Assembly (NCBI GenBank): GCA_019752335.1
Contig: JAIEMJ010000004.1
Span: forward strand, 223,448-287,447
Origin: Bryobacteraceae bacterium
GTDB lineage: Bacteria; Acidobacteriota; Terriglobia; Bryobacterales; Bryobacteraceae
Length of the DNA: 64,000 nucleotides
Direction of reading: 5' to 3'
Shown: piece by piece, positions 35,992 to 44,604 of the stretch
Numbering within the stretch: position 1 is the stretch's first letter
How the letters are laid out: every line of letters begins with the position of its first letter
Translations under genes and position numbers: made by a program
Notes under the pieces: model-generated
The model's input: only the letters and a program-made list of their open reading frames with translations
Told to the model about the DNA's origin: nothing
The model's database searches: none

Positions 35992-38139
35992 TTTCTTGGC
36001 GCTGACATTGCCGGCGGCATCGGTAAGCCGGAAGCTGAGCGTATGTTCGCCCGCGGCCAGGCTGGGCAATTTCAGTTTGAAGGTCTCGGTGAGCGAATCC
36101 GTCACCCCGTCTTCGGCTTCGAGTAAGTTCCACGGTCCGGCGTCGAGCGAATACTCGCAGCGGCGTAACTCGCTCAGATTATCCTGGGCGGATACGGTGT
36201 ACTCGGTGCGGGCAGTGGCCTTGAGCTCAGTAATAACGGGCGGCGTGTTGTCGATTAAGACTGGGCTGCTGACTAACTCCGCCTCGCGCGCCGCATCACC
36301 GGCGTTAGCCAGTTTGTCCGAGGCCGAAACGCGGAACCAATAGCGGCCGTCGGCGAAGAGGTCGGCGTCTACGGTGAAGGCTAACTCCGTCGTGTTGGCC
36401 TTGAGTAACTTCCAGCGCGACTCACCTTCGCCCCGGTAACTCAGTTGGTAAGTAAGGGAATCGCCGTCAGGATCCTCGCCTTGCCAGACGATGACTAACT
36501 GCCGGGTGGAGGAGCGCAGGATGGTCTGCGCGGGCGTGCCGGTGGAAGCGGCGGGACCGGTTTCGCCCGTGTCCGTTACGGTGAGCGTGTAAGCAGCCGT
36601 GGCCGCGGGCGCGGCGGCCGCGGGCTTGGTGGCGTTCTGCGCCGCAACGGTCTGGCCGACGACCGTGATCGACTTCACCAAGGGCGGCGTATTCTGCGGC
36701 AGATAAAGCAGCTTTGCCGAATCAATCGGGTCAACAATGGCGGCGCGCCATTGTGCATAGCGCGCGGCCGGGCTGGCCGGCTTACCGCTCGCCGGGACCG
36801 CTTCCCAGTCGCTCCAAGTGCGGTCCGGACGTGTGGTATTGCCGGCGCGCATTTCGAGGCGCGGTGAAGCTCCCGACAGCATAAGCCGTCCCCACTTAGC
36901 CACCGTATTGGCATCGTGAACGGGCGACTCGTACTGGCCCTGGGCGACTGGTTCGGCGGTAAGCCGGAAGAGTTGCCCACGGTTCGCCGTCGCGGCGAGT
37001 AGCCCCCCACTTACTGAAAACAGCCGGGTGGTTTCGCCTTGCTCGGTCTGGGCCATCAGCGACACTTGGCCCGAGGCGCGACGATAGATGCGGCCCTGTA
37101 AGTCGGTAGCGAACCAAAGGGCGCCGTCGCGCTCGAGTAAGTCGTAGACGTTTTCTTCTTTACTGGTCCAAAGGGTTTCCACGGTATTGTCGGGAAGAAT
37201 GCGATAAATGGCTGACTTCTCGACGCCCGCGTATTCAACGGTGGGCAACAAAGTAGAAGTAACAGCCGGCGTGGCGGTAGCGGGCTTGGCTTCTCTAGGC
37301 TTGAGGTCGAGCCCGGCTTGGGCATCGTCGGTCACCGTGATACTGATCGGTGCGCCCGCGACGGCCGGCGCGTTGGGGTTGGCGGCGGCGGCGGTCTTCT
37401 TGGCGAGTGACCCACCCAAGGCGGCGACGTACAGCGAGCCGTCCGCCGCGACGGCGAGGCTGCGAATCTCGGGCAAGGCGGCATCGTAGAGGACGAAGGC
37501 TTTGTCCTTCGCGGTGATGCGGTAGACAATGCCATTGGGTTCAGAACCCGCTAGGAGGCGGCCCTGCGCATCGATGGCTAAAGCAGTCACATGCGTCTGG
37601 CCGGTGTCGTAATAAACTTCGCCGCGGCCGTTGGTGACGACGTGGATCTTGCCTTGATCCCCAGTCGCTACGAACAGGCGCCCGTCTGGCGCGACGGCCA
37701 GAGCCCAGATGTATTTGGCCTGGGGATGATAATACTCGGTGGCGCGGCCGTTCTCGATACGATAAACGCGGCCGTCCGGGGAAGTGGCCGCGTAAACGAC
37801 GCCGTTGGCCGCCGCGGCGACGGCGAAGATCATGGGCTGCGGCGCGGTGAAGAGTAACTTGCCCTGGCCGGCGGCGTCGACTTCGAAGAGTTTCCCGCGC
37901 GGGCCGGTGCCCAAGTAAGTCCGTCCATTGCTTGCCACCGCGACGGACCAGATGGCGGACTCTTCCGGGTTGTAGAGTAACTTCATGCCCGGCGCCCGTT
38001 CCAGGCGTCCGTCGCGAGTCAGCGCGACGCCCGAGAACTTACCCCGGACAAAGTCAGCAAAAGTGTTCAATTCCCACGCTGTCGTGCTGGCCGCGTACAG
38101 CGGCATAGCCAGCACGGCGAAAGAGAGGAGTATCCGCAC
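35977..38139 (-). CDS. Secreted beta-propeller protein with fibronectin/Ig-like C-terminus
   Basis: 720 residues from a GTG start directly after the quinoprotein stop (TAAGTG). Signal peptide LLSFAVLAMPLYA. Residues ~50-400 are propeller blades (AIWSVAVASNGRTYLGTGPR, IWALAVAPDGRLFVATGDQG, VTALAIDAQGRLLAGSEPNG) interrupted by an Ala/Pro-rich loop. The C-terminal ~250 residues are Fn3-like (YQLSYRGEGESRWKLLKA) followed by an Ig-like domain ending in LTDAAGNVSAKKLLVN. No catalytic motif is seen. It is likely a scaffold or sugar/protein-binding partner of the quinoprotein. It is the last gene of the long minus-strand run. Confidence 0.82.
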   Translation of the reverse strand: MRILLSFAVLAMPLYAASTTAWELNTFADFVRGKFSGVALTRDGRLERAPGMKLLYNPEESAIWSVAVASNGRTYLGTGPRGKLFEVDAAGQGKLLFTAPQPMIFAVAAAANGVVYAATSPDGRVYRIENGRATEYYHPQAKYIWALAVAPDGRLFVATGDQGKIHVVTNGRGEVYYDTGQTHVTALAIDAQGRLLAGSEPNGIVYRITAKDKAFVLYDAALPEIRSLAVAADGSLYVAALGGSLAKKTAAAANPNAPAVAGAPISITVTDDAQAGLDLKPREAKPATATPAVTSTLLPTVEYAGVEKSAIYRILPDNTVETLWTSKEENVYDLLERDGALWFATDLQGRIYRRASGQVSLMAQTEQGETTRLFSVSGGLLAATANRGQLFRLTAEPVAQGQYESPVHDANTVAKWGRLMLSGASPRLEMRAGNTTRPDRTWSDWEAVPASGKPASPAARYAQWRAAIVDPIDSAKLLYLPQNTPPLVKSITVVGQTVAAQNATKPAAAAPAATAAYTLTVTDTGETGPAASTGTPAQTILRSSTRQLVIVWQGEDPDGDSLTYQLSYRGEGESRWKLLKANTTELAFTVDADLFADGRYWFRVSASDKLANAGDAAREAELVSSPVLIDNTPPVITELKATARTEYTVSAQDNLSELRRCEYSLDAGPWNLLEAEDGVTDSLTETFKLKLPSLAAGEHTLSFRLTDAAGNVSAKKLLVN

Positions 38140-39714
38140 TTACTTCCCGTGCATGGCGAAGCCGTAGAGGGTATCGCCCGCGCCGACGACGACATACTGA
38201 ATGCCGTCCAACTGGTAGGTGATGGGGCCGTTGCTCATCCCGGTGCCTAAGTTGGCGCGCCAGAGGGCCTGGCCGGTGGTGGCGTTGAGCGCGACGAAGT
38301 TATTAGTGGGATCGCCGGCGAAGACGACATTGCCGCCGGTGCTCAGCACGCCGGAACGGGGGCCGCCGGGGCCTTCCCACTTATGGCTCCAACGAATTTT
38401 ACCGGTCTGGTAGTCGATGGCTTGCAGCACCGTTTCTGACCAGCCTCCCCGGTCATTGCCGCCCCAGCCTTCGGGCTTTTCGGTATCGTCGTAAATGTAG
38501 TAGACGCTATACGCATTCGAGGCATTGACGTAGAAAAGGCCCGTGGCCGGGCTAAAGCTAGGGGGCGGCCAGTTAGCCGCGCCCGCTTGATTCGGCGCGA
38601 CGAGGGCGCCGTCGTTTTGCGGATACTTGGCGGGGTCCGGAATCGGTTGGCCCTTAGCGTCCAGGCCCTTGGCCCAATTGGTTTTGGCGAACGTGGTGGT
38701 GACTACGTTTTTCCCCGTAACGCGATCCAGCACGAAGAAATAGCCGTTACGCGCGGCTTGGGCGAGTAACTTGCGAGGTTGGCCGTTGATGGTGCCGTCA
38801 ATCAAGACCGGGGTCTGGTTGGCGTCCCAGTCGTGCGTATCGTGGGGCGAACTCTGGAAGTACCAGGCGCGTTTGCCGGTATCGGCGTTCACGGCGACGA
38901 TGCACTCCGTAAATAAGTTATCGCCCATGCGCCCCTTGTGGGCGATGACGGGTTGGGGATTACCGGTGCCGAAGTAAATCAAATTCAGTTCGGGGTCATA
39001 CGTAGTGGAACCCCAGGTCATGCCGCCGCCGTGTAACATCGCTTCGACGCTCGGCCAGCTTTTGGCTTCTGGGCTACCTACTTCGGGATAGGCATACCAA
39101 CGCCATTGCATCGCGCCGGTCTCCGGGTCATGCGACTGGATATAGCCAGGCACGTCGAGGTCGTCGCCGCTGACACCAGCGATTACGTGATTGCCGACAA
39201 CGAGGGGCGCGGCGCTAGCGAAGTAAAGCTGGTCGGGGTCGCAGATCTGTTTGTGCCAGCGTTCTTTGCCGTCCTTCATATTCAAGGAGACTAAGTTACA
39301 GTCGGGCGTTTCGAAATAGAGCCACTTGCCATTCACGGCGACGCCGCGGTTGCCAATGTGGATGCCGCCGCGCGAGGGCCAAGCAAAGTGCCAGATCTCG
39401 CGGCCGCTGCGCGCATCGATGGCCCAGACGTGGTCCGGAATGGTGAAGAACATGACGCCGTCAACGACGACGGGGGTGGACTTAATCGAGCCGGGGAAGG
39501 GTCCGGCGGTCTGCGCGGTCATGCGGTACACCCAGGCCAAGCTCAACGACGAAACGTTGTTAGCATTGACCTTCGTCAGAGGACTAAAGCGGCGCCCGGA
39601 GTAGTCACCGTTGAAGGAGGCCCACGTGTCGGTGGGCGGCGCGATCAACTTAGCCGGGTCGAGCGTTTGCGCCCAAGTATTCAGGGCTAGAAATACGAGT
39701 AAGCTGGTTCTCAC
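38140..39714 (-). CDS. PQQ-type quinoprotein alcohol/sugar dehydrogenase
   Basis: 524 residues with signal peptide (LLVFLALNTWAQ). Eight-blade propeller repeats carry the tryptophan-docking motif (DARSGREIWHF, NADTGKRAWYFQ, DYQTGKIRWSHKW, NATTGQALWRANL). HDTHDWDANQTPVL contains the aspartate expected as catalytic base in PQQ alcohol dehydrogenases. It would oxidise an alcohol or sugar in the periplasm. It has no haem domain, so electrons must go to a separate cytochrome, and the upstream gene provides a candidate: its stop overlaps this GTG start (GTGA). PQQ synthesis genes are not in the window. Confidence 0.9.
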   Translation of the reverse strand: MRTSLLVFLALNTWAQTLDPAKLIAPPTDTWASFNGDYSGRRFSPLTKVNANNVSSLSLAWVYRMTAQTAGPFPGSIKSTPVVVDGVMFFTIPDHVWAIDARSGREIWHFAWPSRGGIHIGNRGVAVNGKWLYFETPDCNLVSLNMKDGKERWHKQICDPDQLYFASAAPLVVGNHVIAGVSGDDLDVPGYIQSHDPETGAMQWRWYAYPEVGSPEAKSWPSVEAMLHGGGMTWGSTTYDPELNLIYFGTGNPQPVIAHKGRMGDNLFTECIVAVNADTGKRAWYFQSSPHDTHDWDANQTPVLIDGTINGQPRKLLAQAARNGYFFVLDRVTGKNVVTTTFAKTNWAKGLDAKGQPIPDPAKYPQNDGALVAPNQAGAANWPPPSFSPATGLFYVNASNAYSVYYIYDDTEKPEGWGGNDRGGWSETVLQAIDYQTGKIRWSHKWEGPGGPRSGVLSTGGNVVFAGDPTNNFVALNATTGQALWRANLGTGMSNGPITYQLDGIQYVVVGAGDTLYGFAMHGK

Positions 39715-40823
39715 TTGATCGACTCCAGGTAGGCTACGATGTCGTGCATGTTTTTGTCAGTGTATTTGTCGAGTAAGTCGACGTGGGCCTGGTAAGGATC
39801 GATTTTCTCTACCTTCAAAGACGGGACCCGCGTCCAGGTGCGGTATTCGCCCTGATCATCCCGCAAAGAGACGTTAAAGTCATCCAAGTGCAGCAGGACG
39901 CCGGAGACGGTAGCCCCGCCGGCGGGAGTCACGCGGAGCGTGACGGGCTTGATATTGCCGCCGGCGGCGCCGCGGCCGCGGCCAGCGCTGAAGCTCTTGG
40001 GGAACAGGAATTTCTGCTGCAGGCCGGTGGGGTCATAGCGTTTGCCGACGCCGGCCAAATCGCCCGTGACGGAGTGGCATTTATTGCAGCCGCCCGCGCC
40101 GTTAAAGTACTGCTCGCCGGCCTTCACGTCGCCGGTGAGGACGTTGACGGGCGAGGAAAAGGGTCCGCTGCGCAACGTGTCGTTCACCTTAAGATGCAGA
40201 AAGTGGGCGAGATCAAGCACCTGGGCACTGGCGAGCGACGCACTCGGCTTGCCGCTCTGCAGCGGGTGGCCCTTCTTCAAGAACTCGCCGATGGTGGCGC
40301 CGTAACGGTCCTTCAGCACAACGAGCGAGCGCACGAGGTCCGCGCCGCGCTGGGGCGGAGGGAGCGAATCCGGACCGCCGCGGGCGCGGTTGCCGTGGCA
40401 GGTGATGCACTCGGCGACGTAGACGGACTTGCCACGCTCGGCGGCCTCGCCGTCGACGAGGTGGGCATCATCCGGACCACTGCCGATGAAGCCTACGCCG
40501 CCGGCTCCGGCTTTGCCGGTGCGAGGGGGCAGGTTCTTCGCGAGGTAGTCGATGATCTCGCCGAACTCCGCGCCGCTGGCCTTGGCGCCTCGCGAGATCA
40601 TGCTGTTCACGACGGTGGCCCAGTTGTCGCGCGAATAGCCCTTGCCGGCGACGATTTCGGGGCCGTGGCAACTGGAGCCGCAAGCTTGTAGGACCGTGGC
40701 CCGACCGGGAGCGTCGGGCAACGTGGGCTTGGCGGGGGCGGGGGGCCGGGGCGGTTGAGCGGACAACTGCACGGCCAACGCCGCGGCGCCGAGAATGAAC
40801 CAACGTCTCATACTGATCCTCAT
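39711..40823 (-). CDS. Multihaem c-type cytochrome, likely electron acceptor of the quinoprotein
   Basis: 370 residues with signal peptide (FILGAAALAVQLSAQ). Two canonical haem motifs are Cys137-Cys140-His141 and Cys244-Cys247-His248. A first, non-canonical one has three residues between the cysteines (Cys48, Cys52, His53; CGSSCHG). Segments ATVVNSMISRGAK and DIVAYLESIK are typical of the quinoprotein-linked cytochromes of Acidobacteriota. It would pass electrons from the downstream PQQ enzyme to the respiratory chain. It overlaps the PQQ gene by 4 bp and lies 23 bp after the DUF3395 gene. Confidence 0.88.
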   Translation of the reverse strand: MRISMRRWFILGAAALAVQLSAQPPRPPAPAKPTLPDAPGRATVLQACGSSCHGPEIVAGKGYSRDNWATVVNSMISRGAKASGAEFGEIIDYLAKNLPPRTGKAGAGGVGFIGSGPDDAHLVDGEAAERGKSVYVAECITCHGNRARGGPDSLPPPQRGADLVRSLVVLKDRYGATIGEFLKKGHPLQSGKPSASLASAQVLDLAHFLHLKVNDTLRSGPFSSPVNVLTGDVKAGEQYFNGAGGCNKCHSVTGDLAGVGKRYDPTGLQQKFLFPKSFSAGRGRGAAGGNIKPVTLRVTPAGGATVSGVLLHLDDFNVSLRDDQGEYRTWTRVPSLKVEKIDPYQAHVDLLDKYTDKNMHDIVAYLESIK

Positions 40824-40846
40824 TATCTACGACTATACGACTTCTA

Positions 40847-41740
40847 CTACTGGCTCATGCGGAAGGAGCCGAAATTGGGGGCCCAGGTGGCCGGCGTGCC
40901 GAAGAAGCCGCTGGTGACGCGGCTGAGGTCGGCGGTGTCCGCGCTGAGGCGGAGAGTGCGGCCAGTGAAATTCTGGGATTCGAAGATCTCCACCAGGCGG
41001 GTGGTGCCGAGGAGCTTCAGCGAGGCGAAGGGACCGGAGACTTGCGCCTGATCCTGACCCTGGGCAGCGCAGACAGGCTGGCCTCCGAAGTTAGCCGCCG
41101 GGTAGAAGCAGGCGCCATTCGCGGGTGTGGTGGGCCCGGCCGCGGCATCTTCGGGAGGCAGCGTAAGGGTTTGACCTTCTTTGACGGTGGCGGTGGCGCG
41201 CTGCCCGTTGATCTCGTAGGCGACGGTGAGTGTCTTGGCGGTAGCGCGGGCTGGGTCGCCGCCGAGGGTGTCGTTGTTGGCGACGACGGAAAGGCGGTTA
41301 TTCGCGATGCGGCCAGCGAGCAGCGCGGTGACGTCGTTGACGCGCGTGCCGGCGCCGTATTGGGCACTGACGATGATCAGCTTGGACGAAGTTTTGGTGG
41401 GGGTGATCGCCCGGTCACCGCGCATGCCGCCGTCGCGGCGGTTCACGGCGGCGCGTCCGACGAGGACGAGTTCGCCGTCCTTCCATTCGCCGGCCTGAAA
41501 TTGGCCGAGATAGCGGTAGTAGAGGCGGAGCAGCTTGACTTGGCCGGGAAACGGATCGTTGCCGAGGCTGGCGACGCCGACCATCAGACGGAGCCCATCG
41601 GGCTGGGCCAGCGGACGCACCACGTCAGTGACGTCGATGAAGTTGGGCCCAGGGCCATAGTATGCCGCCACCACCTCCAGGCTGCCTTGGGCGCGGAGCA
41701 GACCGGCGTACAGCAGGGAAAGAAGGAGTAAGTGGCGCAT
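40847..41740 (-). CDS. Secreted DUF3395-repeat protein with beta/gamma-crystallin-like C-terminus
   Basis: 297 residues with signal peptide (LLLLSLLYAGLLRAQ). Two DUF3395-type beta modules: residues ~20-85 (VVAAYYGPGPNFIDVTDVV) and ~120-190 (IIVSAQYGAGTRVNDVTALL, SVVANNDTLGGDPARATAKT). The last ~85 residues resemble a crystallin fold (ACFYPAANFGGQPVCAAQG, then VEIFESQNFTGRTLRLSADT), a fold that often binds calcium. It lies 5 bp after korB although a secreted protein has no obvious link to a cytoplasmic oxidoreductase; read-through into the cytochrome operon may be the real logic. Confidence 0.75.
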   Translation of the reverse strand: MRHLLLLSLLYAGLLRAQGSLEVVAAYYGPGPNFIDVTDVVRPLAQPDGLRLMVGVASLGNDPFPGQVKLLRLYYRYLGQFQAGEWKDGELVLVGRAAVNRRDGGMRGDRAITPTKTSSKLIIVSAQYGAGTRVNDVTALLAGRIANNRLSVVANNDTLGGDPARATAKTLTVAYEINGQRATATVKEGQTLTLPPEDAAAGPTTPANGACFYPAANFGGQPVCAAQGQDQAQVSGPFASLKLLGTTRLVEIFESQNFTGRTLRLSADTADLSRVTSGFFGTPATWAPNFGSFRMSQ

Positions 41741-41745
41741 ATTGT

Positions 41746-42801
41746 TTACCTGAATTCGTCTTGTAACTTGGCGAGCGTGGCGGCGCCGGGACAGAGGGCC
41801 TCAAAGGGAATCTGGCTCAGCGGCAGTTCGGAAGTATTGGCTAACTCGTGGACGTCGGGCGCGGATTCGTCGACGTAGAGAAGTCCAGTGACAACGTTGC
41901 CCGCGCTTTGTTGTTCGAGCAAGTAGTTATAGACCTTCTGGCGATCCGTGGGGTCGTAGCCGGCGGGCAGCGTCGTGAAGCGCAGGACACTGCCGTCGTG
42001 CATGGTGACGTTGGTGACGCCTTTGGGCGTAATTTCGGCGAGAATCTCGGGAGCGGGCGGGACGAAGTCGGCTTCGATGGCCCGGAGCTGATGCTCGCGT
42101 ACATGGCTATAGCTCTTGGTGGAGCCGTTGTGGTCATTAAAGGTAACGCAGGGAGAGATTACGTCGACCAAGGCGAAGCCACGATGGGCGATGGCGGCCT
42201 TGATGATGGGGACTAACTGTTCTTTATCGCCGGAGAAGCTGCGCGCGACAAACGTAGCGCCGATGCTGAGGGCGAGTAAGGCCGGGTCAATCGGGGAGAC
42301 GCGATTCGGCTCGCCGCGCTTGCTCTTGGACCCTAAGTCCGAACTGGCGGAGAACTGACCCTTGGTGAGTCCGTAGACGCCGTTATTTTCCAGGATGTAA
42401 GCCATCTTCAAATTGCGGCGAATGGCGTGGGAAAGCTGGCCGAGGCCGATGGAGAGCGAGTCGCCATCACCGGAGACGCCGATGTAGGTGAGGGCGCGGT
42501 TGGCGGCGTTGGCGCCGGTGGCGATGGCCGGCATGCGGCCGTGGGCGGAATTAAAGCCATGGGCGCCGCTGACAAAGTAAGTGGGCGTCTTCGAAGAACA
42601 GCCGATGCCACTCAGCTTGGCGATCATGTGCGGCGCGAGCGACAGTTCCCACACGGCGCGGATGATCGCCGCCGTGATCGAATCGTGCCCGCAGCCGGCG
42701 CACAGGGTGGACATACTGCCTTCGTAGTCGCGAATGGTAAGGCCGAGTTGATTCTTGGCCAAACTCGGATGGGCGGCAATGGGCTTGGTAATCGATGGCA
42801 C
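41746..42801 (-). CDS. korB: 2-oxoacid:ferredoxin oxidoreductase, beta subunit
   Basis: 351 residues. CAGCGHDSITAAIIRAVWEL and the TPP-binding segment GDGDSLSIGLGQLSHAIRRN followed by ENNGVYGLTKGQ are those of KorB-type subunits. Together with the alpha subunit it oxidatively decarboxylates a 2-oxoacid (2-oxoglutarate is most likely, but pyruvate or branched-chain acids are not excluded) to an acyl-CoA while reducing ferredoxin. The GTG start follows the korA stop directly (TAAGTG), so the subunits are made in tandem. Confidence 0.93.
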   Translation of the reverse strand: MPSITKPIAAHPSLAKNQLGLTIRDYEGSMSTLCAGCGHDSITAAIIRAVWELSLAPHMIAKLSGIGCSSKTPTYFVSGAHGFNSAHGRMPAIATGANAANRALTYIGVSGDGDSLSIGLGQLSHAIRRNLKMAYILENNGVYGLTKGQFSASSDLGSKSKRGEPNRVSPIDPALLALSIGATFVARSFSGDKEQLVPIIKAAIAHRGFALVDVISPCVTFNDHNGSTKSYSHVREHQLRAIEADFVPPAPEILAEITPKGVTNVTMHDGSVLRFTTLPAGYDPTDRQKVYNYLLEQQSAGNVVTGLLYVDESAPDVHELANTSELPLSQIPFEALCPGAATLAKLQDEFR

Positions 42802-44604
42802 TTACTTTTCCTCGAACTTCTGGATAGATTCCACAACCTGACGGGCGGACAAGGGGAAGCCACCGTAGAAGAGCGCGGAGCGCATCTTCTCCTTGGGTAC
42901 CCCGGTTTCGAGCGTCAGTAACGAGCGTAACTGCGCATCGCGATTTTGTTCGATCACCACGGTGTAGTCGTGGCTCATCAGGAAGTCAGTAACGGGTTGA
43001 TCGAAGGGGAAGCCGCGGATGCGCATGTAGTCGGCAGGCGTGCCGGCGGCGGCCAATTGGTCGAGCCCTTCGCGGACGGCGGCGTCGCAACCGCCAAGGG
43101 AGATGACGCCGATTTTCGCGCCGGGCCGCGTAAGCACCACGGGCGCGGGGATGTACTTCGCCGACGCTTGGTGCTTCTCGAGCAATCGATCAATCACGTC
43201 CTGATATTCGTCCGGCATTTCGGTGTAGACCCCGAAACGATTGTGGCCGGAGCCGCGCGTGAAGAACGAACCCTTGGCATCCACGCCGGGCAATGTACGC
43301 GCCGCTACACCGTCAGCGTCGCGCGGTGAATAGCGGAAGTACTTACTCATTTCCTGTAGGTCTTCCGCGGTCAGCACACGGCCGCGGTTGGGGCGCCAAT
43401 TGTCGTCCCAGGTAAGCTTAGGAACTACCCAATCGTTCATGCCGATGTCGAGGTCAGAGAGCATGATGACGGGGGTTTGGAATTGTTCAGCTAGATCGAA
43501 ACTCTTTACGGCGAATTCGAAGCATTCGGCGGGGTTCGCCGGGAAGAGCAGGATGTGTTTGGTGTCGCCGTGTGACGCGTAGGCGCAGGAGAGAATGTCG
43601 CCTTGCTGGGTGCGCGTGGGCATGCCCGTCGACGGGCCGACGCGCTGCACGTCAATCAAGACGGCGGGGATTTCGGCGTAGTAAGCCAGGCCGAGCAACT
43701 CATTCATCAGGGAGATACCGGGGCCGGCGGTGGAGGTAAAGGCGCGCGCGCCATTCCAGGCCGCGCCGATCACCATGCCGATGGCGGCTAACTCATCCTC
43801 GGCTTGCACAATCAGATAGTTATTCTTGCCGGTGTCCGGATCCTTACGGTACTTGGCGCATAACTTCGTGAAGGCGTCCATCACGGAAGTAGCGGGAGTA
43901 ATCGGATACCAGGCGGCGACCGTAGCGCCGGCGTAGAGGCAACCGAGCGCGGTGGCGGTATTTCCATCGATCAGCACTTTGTCGCCGTTTTCGTTCATCG
44001 GTCCCAAGTGAAACGGCAGCGGACAATTGAAGTGCTTCGCCGCATAGTCGTAGCCGATGGCCAGCGCCTTCTGGTTACTTTCCTTCAGGCCTTTCTTGCC
44101 ACCGTATTTTTCGGTGAGTAACTGCTCCACCACCTTCATGTCGAGGTTCAGCAGCGCAGCCATGGAACCGGCGTAGGCGATATTTTTCATCAGCACGCGC
44201 TCGCGCGGCTCAGCGAATTGCTCGTTGCACATCTTGGCGAGCGGCACGCCGAGAAAGCCGACGTCGGTGCGCATCAGGCGCGGGTCCAGCGGCCAGGACG
44301 AGTCATAGAGGACGAAGCCGCCGGCGCGGACTTCCTTCACGTCGCGCTCATAGGTCTGCGCGTTCATGGCGACCATGAGGTCGTAATCCAGGCTGCGGGC
44401 CATATACCCATCGCCATTCACCCGGATTTCGTACCAGGTGGGCAAGCCCTGAATGTTCGAGGGAAACAGGTTCTTGCCCGACACCGGCACACCCATCCGG
44501 AACATGGCTTGCATTAAGAGGCCATTGGCACTGGCCGAGCCCGAGCCATTCGGGTTGGCGAGTTTAATGGCGAAGTCGTTCAGGCGGGCTGCGGAATCTG
44601 GCAC
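42802..44604 (-). CDS. korA: 2-oxoacid:ferredoxin oxidoreductase, fused gamma-alpha subunit
   Basis: 600 residues. The N-terminal ~190 residues are the gamma-type domain (IKLANPNGSGSASANGLLMQ); the rest is the alpha (pyrimidine-binding) part with AAWYPITPATSVMDAF, FTSTAGPGISLMNELLGLAY, and DIGMNDWVVPKLTW. The start is placed at GTG 44604 because AGGAG lies at the right distance before it and the gamma domain begins just after. The frame stays open to 44871, but that part is the shadow of the upstream gene. It overlaps that gene by 25 bp. Confidence 0.92.
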   Translation of the reverse strand: MPDSAARLNDFAIKLANPNGSGSASANGLLMQAMFRMGVPVSGKNLFPSNIQGLPTWYEIRVNGDGYMARSLDYDLMVAMNAQTYERDVKEVRAGGFVLYDSSWPLDPRLMRTDVGFLGVPLAKMCNEQFAEPRERVLMKNIAYAGSMAALLNLDMKVVEQLLTEKYGGKKGLKESNQKALAIGYDYAAKHFNCPLPFHLGPMNENGDKVLIDGNTATALGCLYAGATVAAWYPITPATSVMDAFTKLCAKYRKDPDTGKNNYLIVQAEDELAAIGMVIGAAWNGARAFTSTAGPGISLMNELLGLAYYAEIPAVLIDVQRVGPSTGMPTRTQQGDILSCAYASHGDTKHILLFPANPAECFEFAVKSFDLAEQFQTPVIMLSDLDIGMNDWVVPKLTWDDNWRPNRGRVLTAEDLQEMSKYFRYSPRDADGVAARTLPGVDAKGSFFTRGSGHNRFGVYTEMPDEYQDVIDRLLEKHQASAKYIPAPVVLTRPGAKIGVISLGGCDAAVREGLDQLAAAGTPADYMRIRGFPFDQPVTDFLMSHDYTVVIEQNRDAQLRSLLTLETGVPKEKMRSALFYGGFPLSARQVVESIQKFEEK

